Positions 22,985 through 29,951 of a DNA stretch of 29,951 nucleotides are shown piece after piece; position 1 is the first letter of the stretch, and each line of letters begins with the position of its first letter. The DNA is taken from contig JAYMGJ010000789.1 of the NCBI GenBank assembly GCA_037178675.1, forward strand, positions 1 through 29,951. Direction: 5' to 3'. The position numbers were made by a program, and so were the translations under genes. The notes beneath the pieces are model-generated. The model was not told where the DNA came from. It did not search any database and saw only the letters and a program-made list of their open reading frames with translations. Origin of the DNA: Scleroderma bovista (taxonomy: Eukaryota; Basidiomycota; Agaricomycetes; Boletales; Sclerodermataceae).

Positions 22985-23550
22985 TGCAGCGGAAATTCTA
23001 GCGTGACGGATATCGGCGACGGAACAGTAACACAGGTAGTACAACGCCCCAGGGCTTTTCCCGGCAGTGGACGGAGCCAACAATCGACGAGCGCAATCCA
23101 GTTTGATGCGCGCAACTAGTAGTAAATAGAAATCATACAGAAGAAGCCTGTCTACATTTTGATGGGTTTACTGTAAGTAAAAATAAGCATAATTAAAAAA
23201 ATTAAAAAAGAACGCTGATTTTTTTTTGGATGCGGTTGCGAAGTTCGATGCAGGATATTTGAGCGAGAGCTTGAATTATATGCGAATTTTTGATCTTGAC
23301 TACGGGGTGATGCGGGGCGTCGTGCAGAATGATGGAATCGAGCAAAAGGAAATACTTGCGAAGTGATTCTTGAGATGGAGGATGCAGTGATGCTAATACG
23401 AAGTGGAAAAAAATGATTCGGCGGGATGAGTCGAACTTCCGAGATGGATAAACGAGATAGTAAAACCGGAGAACGCTCCGCTTGCTTCTATATTACAGAC
23501 TTGTGCGAACAGAGAAGCAGATAACTCCTCGAAGATGGCATGGCCGAAGA
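22985..23550. repeat. Dispersed repeat, copy 2 (CpG-rich)
   Basis: Second copy of the repeat at 21350-21835, same orientation, slightly longer through small insertions. It keeps many CG sites that are TG or CA in copy 1, for example AATACGAAGTGG against AATACAAAGTGG, and GAGCGAGAGCTTG against GAGCAAGAGCTTG. It ends about 35 bp from the stop codon of the PUF gene, so it probably forms part of that gene's 3' UTR or terminator zone. Confidence 0.8.
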
Positions 23551-23584
23551 TAATAGGTCCAGGTGCAAAAACGTTCGCGATGGC

Positions 23585-26283
23585 CTAGTAGCCATAGTAT
23601 GCGCGCTGTGCAAATGTTAGTGGAACATCCAACAGACACAGCACACTACCAACCATCCTATCGCTGTGCACCCGCACGCCGTATTAGCAATCGAACACGC
23701 GGGCATCGGAATGAGTAACGTACAACAACCAAATAACTTTTGAGCCAGTCTTGCAACCACGCAAGGTCACGATATGGCCCCGGATACAGTCATACAAAAG
23801 GGCGCGCTGGTCCTTGTCCGCCTGCATGGCTCGCCTCAGCTCATCACGAACGAATGGACGGACAGAACGGGACTTCCGCACCTGGGGCAAAACGCTCGCA
23901 ATTAACTGACTCCCAGTGACGGACAAAGCAAGATCCACGATCATGGCGCGACGACCGCTATCAAGGACTCCATCAGTACTAAGTGGCTGGATGCGTTCGA
24001 ATGGAGACTCGCCTTTTCGCAGGCTCACACATCCTCTTGACGATCCTGTCCAACGTGTCGGGCCCAGCCTCCTTGAACGCCCTCATGACCGACTTGAATC
24101 CCTGCTCGTTTGTCGCAAAATCAAGCAAGTCATTCATCAAGTGGTCAAAGCACATCTGGCGGTGTTTCTGCGACCCGTGCTCCAGAACTAGGTAATGAAC
24201 GGAAGAAGATCAACGAGCGAATCATCGAGCAATTCCACCCACGTACTGTGTTGGATGCAGTACGAGCCCCACTGATTCTTGCAGATATCAGCGAAGATCA
24301 TAGAACCCTGGTTGAGCAACTCGTCGATGATGCCATCTTTTGCGGATTCTTCCAAATTCTCAAACGCATGCTAGCGGTTGAGTGAGTGCCCGTGCGAAAG
24401 CATCGAACAGTGTTTCTCACCTGGACGACGAGGGAACCAGTTTCATGGCAAGCGAGAGAAGCCCACTTGCCCTTCAACGATTTGTTGACGCTGGAGGGTG
24501 TTAGTGCATACGCTACGCGGTTTGCGAATAAACACCAACTATGCAAAGATCGGGGGCGCCGGCGGAGTCCATGTCAATTCCATAATCTGGCGTCCTAGTG
24601 TCAATCTTGCACCCATCGGAGAGTAAATAAAACGTACTTTGCTCCAAACATGAGACGCATGCTTGTTCGTCAACGTCGAAGCGGGATCACCAAGCAAAAG
24701 TTCCGAAACGATCAAAAGTCGAATATCTTCTTCACAATCCAACGCCTTCTGAAGAACGTGGCAGCCGTAGCAGTTCGTAGACAGTTCGACGACTCTGCCC
24801 CTGTGCACGTGGTGAATTTCGTGAAACCAACCTTACAACGAGTCAAACCTCATGCAAGCAATGATCTTGCGCCTTTCCTCGGGAGTGGCGGCTGCTTCGA
24901 GACACCTCTGCACCGCCCAATTTCCAAAGCTATACCGAATTTAATCAATTAAGCCTATAAAAGCCAAAACGGAACGATCAAAAGCACCGATGTGACATCA
25001 TCTCAAAGCCTCGCGCGCAAATCGCATCGACAATCTTGTGGCGTTCTTCGACGTCCGCGACTTTGAGCTTTTGCTGCAAAAATATCGAGGCTTGTTGGTC
25101 AGATGACTTGATGATTCGGGTCACGAAGACGTTGTAGGGCGGGGACGAAGAAGGGTGGAGGAGTGACAAGAAATTGATAGGCTACAGATCAAAAGGCACC
25201 ATGTCATGTGTCTACGTCAATAAATGCGAGCGCAAATCTTAACTGCGTACCTCGTGCGCATGCGGCGCCGTCGACCCTTGACGGGCAGGAACAGAGATTT
25301 GGGGTGGGGATGCCCTGGGCGCCTCCGGATCTGCTGCCAAACCAGAGAGGCCAAACCCATTTTGATCACCTTCCAGCAACCAGTCAGAGGGCGAATATAA
25401 CTGATGCTGACCCCACGCCATGGTCTGCGCTTGAAGAGAGCGCATAAGCTGTGGCAACGCGGCATCGCCAAGAGGCTGGGTGGCAAGAAGCGGGGAAGCC
25501 GAGTCCGCGTAGGCATCCAAGTAGGAAAGACTGCCAGAAGGCAGGCTGAACGGCATCTGCGCAGGTGGAAAACGCGTATGGAGGCTGTGAGAGGAGGGAA
25601 GCATATAGTCACGAGTCTTGACAGGAGAGGTATGGTCGAGCAGCAGCGAAGAAGATGGTACAGATGACCCGTTTACAGCAGCAGGGGCAGAAAGCGCATC
25701 GTAAGCAGCATTGAGTTTCAACTCGAATGGATGTTTTGGAGGAGAGAGATCCGAGGGAGTGAGAAGAGTGGACGTCGTAGAGCTGGGGGACAGGTCTGGG
25801 GAGCCGCTTCCGTTGTTCGCTGCACCTTCACCAGGACGCGCACCATGCTGAGCAAAAGGCGCGGGTGAGTTCAAGTTTAAAGCTCGCAAGAGCTGCTCGA
25901 CGTGCTGTCAATTATATCAGACACCGCATATATGCGCTTAAAGAAATGAATAAACAAACAGTATCGTCAAACTTGGGGCTCTGCTTCTTTCTCCCGTCCC
26001 CGATCGCGCCAATGTCCCTTTTGCTAGGCGAACTGACGATGCCTACGAGACCAAACACGTCCTCGCTGTGTCCACTTCTTAGGGTAGCGAGCCTATTTTG
26101 TTGGGAATTAGCGGCAGTGGGGGATCTTTCACCTTTGCACGCATGACCGTCGAGAACAGGTGGCCACGCGGGCTCGGTCTCTTGTTGTTTTGGGGCCCAT
26201 ATAGAGCCAGCAGTCGTTCTCGAACGGGGCGGAACATAATCTTCAGCAAAAGGGCGGAATGTCTGGGACGGGCTGGATTGCAT
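23585..26283 (-). CDS. PUF/Pumilio-family RNA-binding protein
   Basis: Cytoplasmic PUF protein, binding mRNA 3' UTRs to control translation or decay. Predicted 678 aa, 13 exons, coding order: 26283-25960, 25904-25251, 25181-24988, 24929-24849, 24800-24638, 24586-24540, 24490-24421, 24370-24247, 24187-24013, 23957-23882, 23821-23724, 23663-23654, 23605-23585; phases agree to TAG. Residues 1-325 are disordered (RNRTTAG-like SRTTAGSIWAP near the start, GAIGDGRKK, then Ser/Pro/Leu-rich). Repeats begin near 335; repeat cores include FGNWAVQR (392), NCYGCHVLQ (427), KHASHVW, HETGSLVVQ (503), NQWGSYCIQ (543) and NEQGFKSV (579), and the protein ends DRMRAYYGY. The 12th exon is 10 nt. The intron 23958-24012 uses a GC donor (AAAAG/GCGAGT). 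The first repeats diverge from the consensus, recalling the JSN1/PUF2 branch, but this assignment is uncertain. An upstream ATG (MSTAESIK) with a good donor does not join in frame, so a 5' UTR intron is likely. Confidence 0.92.
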
Positions 26284-28280
26284 GCCGAATGGAATAGCTG
26301 GTCGCAGAGAGGGTGGTGAGGGGACGAAGGAAAGAGGCTCTGGAGAGATCGACCGACCTTTATACTCTCCGCCGTGCTCATAATATTGTCAGTTGTACGC
26401 TTCCTTTTTAGGGGTGCGCGTCTCCGAATGCGGTGTGCTTCTTTGCTTCGCGTGAAGTTGCTAGTCCGCTGTCCGGCCCGCCCTCGCCGCTGCGCATTTG
26501 TTCGCCGATCACAGTAGTACTGCCACATGTGTTAGAGAGACAAGGCAGTTGTGTGGATCCCGCCCGCTCGTAGGTTGCACGCCATCGACGCCTGGAATCG
26601 ACCCCGCCCTCTGTTTATTCCTGTCTTCCTGTCGTGGCGTCGTGGCCGTGTTGCCAAAGCATGTATTTTTAGCGCGCGTTTCTGTTCTTTTTGCCCGTCA
26701 CCAAGTCACAGAGCCTAATAAACCTGGGATTCGCAAGGCACTTCCACCATCCCTGGTGCTAGCGCCCGTTCTCGACTGCCCGCGGCCCAGCGGACAGACG
26801 CCTTATCTGTGCAACGGCAGAACACATATATCAATTGCAAACACGCTTGAAAGAACTTTGGCGACGAAAGACGCGCCATCATCTGATATTGAATATTGGA
26901 CGTCCGTCGACGGGGCGAACTGGACAGATAAGGCGACCGTCGAGACAGTCACCGTGACTCGGTGAAGAGGGTGGTAGGATGCACCTGTTAAAAAACCCTA
27001 ATAATAATAAAATTGGCCACAGCTTTGAACGAGGACCTCTGGCCACACAGATAAGGTGACCATCATCAGGGGTGTGCACCCAAAAAATCCACAGAAGGGG
27101 TAAAGAGGACGTAACCGGCTCCGAGTCCCCTAGTCCAACGTGACAACATACATATGTACGCCCTGCATGTAAAACGCCGTTTTAATCCTGCCCCCCCCAC
27201 TTCCATAGCCTGGAAGGACCAAGGTTCATGAAGCGGAAATGCTCGTGCGTAGCGCGACCAGTGCTGCAAGATCAATATGTAGATAATTTCCCGATCCTTG
27301 CTGCTTCCATCGAACGTGGGTCGTGGTGCATCCACGCCCCATCGAGCGGATTTGAATCAATTCATCATGGGTCTGCCACAGGATCTCTATCATATCACGT
27401 AGTCAATCAAACCTACCACACAGATGCAGCACGGCAAGCAGGGGGGGCTCAGGCAGTCATATTGGACGGGAATTGAATACGTGCCGGTGACCCGGGTCGG
27501 CTGCGTGATACAGGATACAGGGCGTAGCCGCACGATGGAGATACGGTCTCGTATCGATGCATCATGGTGTGGAAGACTAACGAACGGACCAGCAAGGAAA
27601 TATGAAGGCGAACGTGCTTCCGTGAGCGGCTGGTGTCCAAGAAGTGAACGACCCACTCACCATAAAATACAACAGATCAGGTAGGGAGGTAGGGGATATG
27701 TTTCTCGACCAGTTCCACCAGATAGAATGGCAACAAACGGACAGCTGAAGGTGCCAGAGGGATGCCGACGTGCAAGCACGCCCTATGTCAACAGTGCGTC
27801 CACCGATACCAGTGTGGATTTCAATCTCCGACGCATGCTCGAGATGCTCCGCTTGATTTCCATCCGAATCAACGATTTGGCCCCCCGCCAGATTTATTAG
27901 CCTATCGTCGATTTCTCCGTGAACGTTCAAGCTTAAAGTGCGAATGGCCAGTCATGAGGCGCTTTCCAGTGTTGCGGAGATTCGATCCACGGCCTGGTTG
28001 ACGCCAATGCCTGCAAGGTTATCCTCATATGCATACCCCTCTCGCTTCCAGACCCTTTCTGCTTACCATCTCAGCTCATCTCCCTTGATGGTACGGCAAG
28101 CCGTCGAGTCCTTACTCCGCCCATCGAGCTCGCGTTGACAACATACTCCAGGTTTCTGCTTCTCATGTCTCAGGGTGCACCCTCAACGTTCGACAAAATC
28201 GCACCATGTACAGCCTGGCCAAAGCCCGGGGCTGACTTGTATCCCCAAACATCGACAAGAACGATGGCATATGGCATTAT
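26284..28280. other. PUF upstream region and 2-kb spacer without assigned gene
   Basis: The first 250 bp hold the PUF promoter and leader. Two longer frames were examined. Plus 26498-26965 (155 codons) has no domain. Minus 27577-27930 (117 codons) reads VHGEIDDRLINLAGGQIVDS and stays protein-like for about 50 more codons upstream after one TGA at about 27958; no family was recognised, so it may be a broken gene or chance. No tRNA was accepted. Confidence 0.35.
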
Positions 28281-29951
28281 CTGCGGCAAAGCATGTGCAT
28301 AACAGACTCCGACTCCACCCTCGGCCTAATTCAGGGATGCTGCGGCTTATTACTGCACATACATTGTCCCCAGCAAGGTTTGCGCCAGGTAAGCCCTTCG
28401 TGTCCCCGAGAAGGCCGACATATCTCTTATCCTCCACCAAGCAAGGCCCGTCCCTTCTCCATTCCAAGACCACCCCCCACATGGCTGGCATCATTGATCA
28501 TCTATCTCGCCGCGTCCAGCCAGCCGCCCAGTCGGATGCGATGAATCGCAGCTCCATCTCAGTCTGAGTCCAGTACACACGCCATATTTATGTACATATG
28601 CACACCCCACCCGGATCACCGTCTGAATCCGGATGCATCGAATCGTCACATCGGGTCGGGTCGAGTCTGGTTCGGAGACAAAGAACCCTGTGTCACCGTG
28701 GTCCCTTACTCGACGGTGCGCTTGCTAGTACTCCGTGCCGGAGACTGGCACTCCACACGCACACATCGAGTCGACGGTCATACGCAGTGAAACATTCCGC
28801 CCATAATGGGAGTCTAGGTCGTGAACAAAGCACCCCCGTGAACGCATCCACCGATCCCGACATGCATAATACAACACAGCAGCAGCGGACATGTCGCCGT
28901 ACCAAAAAATCACGGGTAAGCGTGGTATCTATCCCTCCAATAAGCAGGCCCTGTCTGATCCGTCCCCTCTCCATTCTGAAAGACTCCACTTGCTGGGCAT
29001 CATTGATCGTCGTCTATCTAGATGCCGCGTCCAGGTGACCGCCCAGTCGACGCGATGAATCGCAGCTCGCATCGCAGTCAGACTGAGCCCAGTACACGCG
29101 CGCGCGCGCCGTATGTACTTACCGTACATACGTATATCCTGCGCCACCCACCCGGATCGCCGTCTGAATCCGAATGCATTCGAATCGTCACATCGGGTCG
29201 AGTCTGGCCCCCGGAGGACAAAGAACCCTGCGTCACCGTGGTCCCTTACTCGACGGTACGCTTGCTTCTCCGTGCCGTAGACTGTCACTTTCCATTCCTC
29301 CGCCGCACGCGATGATCGAGTCGACATGCATATACGGTCATACATATTCAGAATTATGACATATGACATACATAGGAAATGTCTGCGGCAAAGGATGTGC
29401 ATTGTCCACTGCTGGACAACGGGTGAACGACCCTCGGACTCGGACTCATTCAGGGATAGGCTTCACGAGCCTGTGCTGTGGCTTATTACTGCACATACAT
29501 ACATACATTGTCCCGTGTTCCTCTCCAGCAAGGGTTGCGCCAGGTAAGTCCCGGCCCTCCGTGTCCCCGAGAAGCTGACCCATCTCTAAGCAGGCACCGT
29601 CTGATCCGTCCCCTCTCCATTCCAAGGCCACCACCCCCCACACATGCCGGCCGTCGTTGATCGTCTATCTATTTTGCCGCGTCCAGGTTGCCGCCCAGTC
29701 GACGCGATGAATCGTAGCTCGCGTCGCAGTCAGACTGAGCCCAGTAGTACACACGCCATACTTGCTGCACATATGTACATCCCGCGCCACCCACCCGGAT
29801 CGCCGTCTGAATCCGAACGCATCGAATCGAGTCGAGTCTGGCCCCTGAGGACAAAGAGCCCCTGCCCTGTGTCCCCGTCGACCCTTACCTCCGTGCCGGA
29901 GACTAGGCACACTCTCTCCATTCCTCCGCACGCCGATACATACATATACGG
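28281..29951. repeat. Array of long imperfect direct repeats (about 0.54-0.64 kb spacing)
   Basis: Module b (with GCGATGAATCG, CGTCTGAATCCG, GACAAAGA and CTCCGTGCCG) occurs three times: about 28470-28790, 28966-29345 and 29626-29951, the last cut by the window edge. Module a (CTGCGGCAAAG, CTTATTACTGCACATACAT, GCGCCAGGTAAG, TCCCCGAGAAG) occurs at about 28281-28470 and 29382-29625; between the first two b modules (28791-28965) only its end is recognisable. The same landmark falls at 28613, 29154 and 29797. Open frames here conflict between copies and strands, so no protein is called. It may be a satellite, a subtelomere-like repeat or the inside of a repetitive element. Confidence 0.85.

Noticed and set aside
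26363..26394. Upstream ATG (MSTAESIK) as the first PUF exon
   Set aside because: It has a plausible donor, but the phase does not match the downstream frame beginning MQSSPSQTF, so a 5' UTR reading fits better.
26498..26965. 155-codon plus-strand frame upstream of the PUF gene
   Set aside because: No recognisable domain or codon pattern; overlaps the PUF leader region and starts within a likely promoter.
27340..27370. GATTCAAATCC-like tRNA T-loop on the minus strand
   Set aside because: No complementary T stem and no cloverleaf around it.
28281..29951. CRISPR-like array
   Set aside because: Units are hundreds of bases, diverged and eukaryotic in setting; no short identical repeats with regular spacers.

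Overview
The window is nuclear DNA of a filamentous basidiomycete, most likely an Agaricomycete. Genes are split by many introns of about 45-60 bases with GT(R)NGT donors, some exons are only 9-12 bases long, and the recognisable proteins (SNF1, RPB7, a PUF protein, MATE and sugar transporters) look like that group. The species cannot be named from the sequence. Exon models were built by hand from reading frames, splice sites and family similarity; where phases are stated to agree, I checked them across every junction.

Host genes, left to right. An ATG22-like MFS transporter (minus, cut by the left edge) is divergent from an intact 503-aa MFS sugar transporter (plus, 2536-4479). A 203-aa AhpC/TSA (PRXL2-like) thioredoxin-fold protein (minus, 7317-8311) is divergent from RNA polymerase II subunit RPB7 (plus, 8436-9214), with only 124 bp between start codons. 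A 544-aa, 14-exon MATE transporter follows (minus, 10685-13126), then the SNF1/AMPK catalytic subunit (minus, 15054-17366; 647 aa) and a 678-aa PUF RNA-binding protein (minus, 23585-26283). The nutrient-related genes (sugar uptake, SNF1 glucose signalling, ATG22-type export) make biological sense side by side, but nothing shows an operon-like or co-regulated unit.

Between them lies accessory and decaying DNA: the C-terminal end of a Pif1/Helitron-type helicase pseudogene (5254-5757), a CAC/GAC-rich low-complexity tract with a 19-bp tandem repeat (5.8-7.1 kb), a TA-flanked element with 41-bp perfect terminal inverted repeats (13805-14136), a degraded stretch with an unidentified gene, a cytochrome P450 fragment and a frameshifted EthD-like gene (19.0-20.9 kb), and two diverged copies of one AT-rich repeat (about 21.35-21.83 and 22.99-23.55 kb). 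The first of these copies sits in about 800 bp with no CpG at all. The last 1.7 kb is an array of long, imperfect repeats about 0.54-0.64 kb apart, running off the right edge.

No convincing new multi-gene system was found. The best leads are the CpG-stripped repeat copy, the TIR element, the compact AhpC/TSA-RPB7 promoter, two GC-AG introns, and the unidentified gene at 18962.
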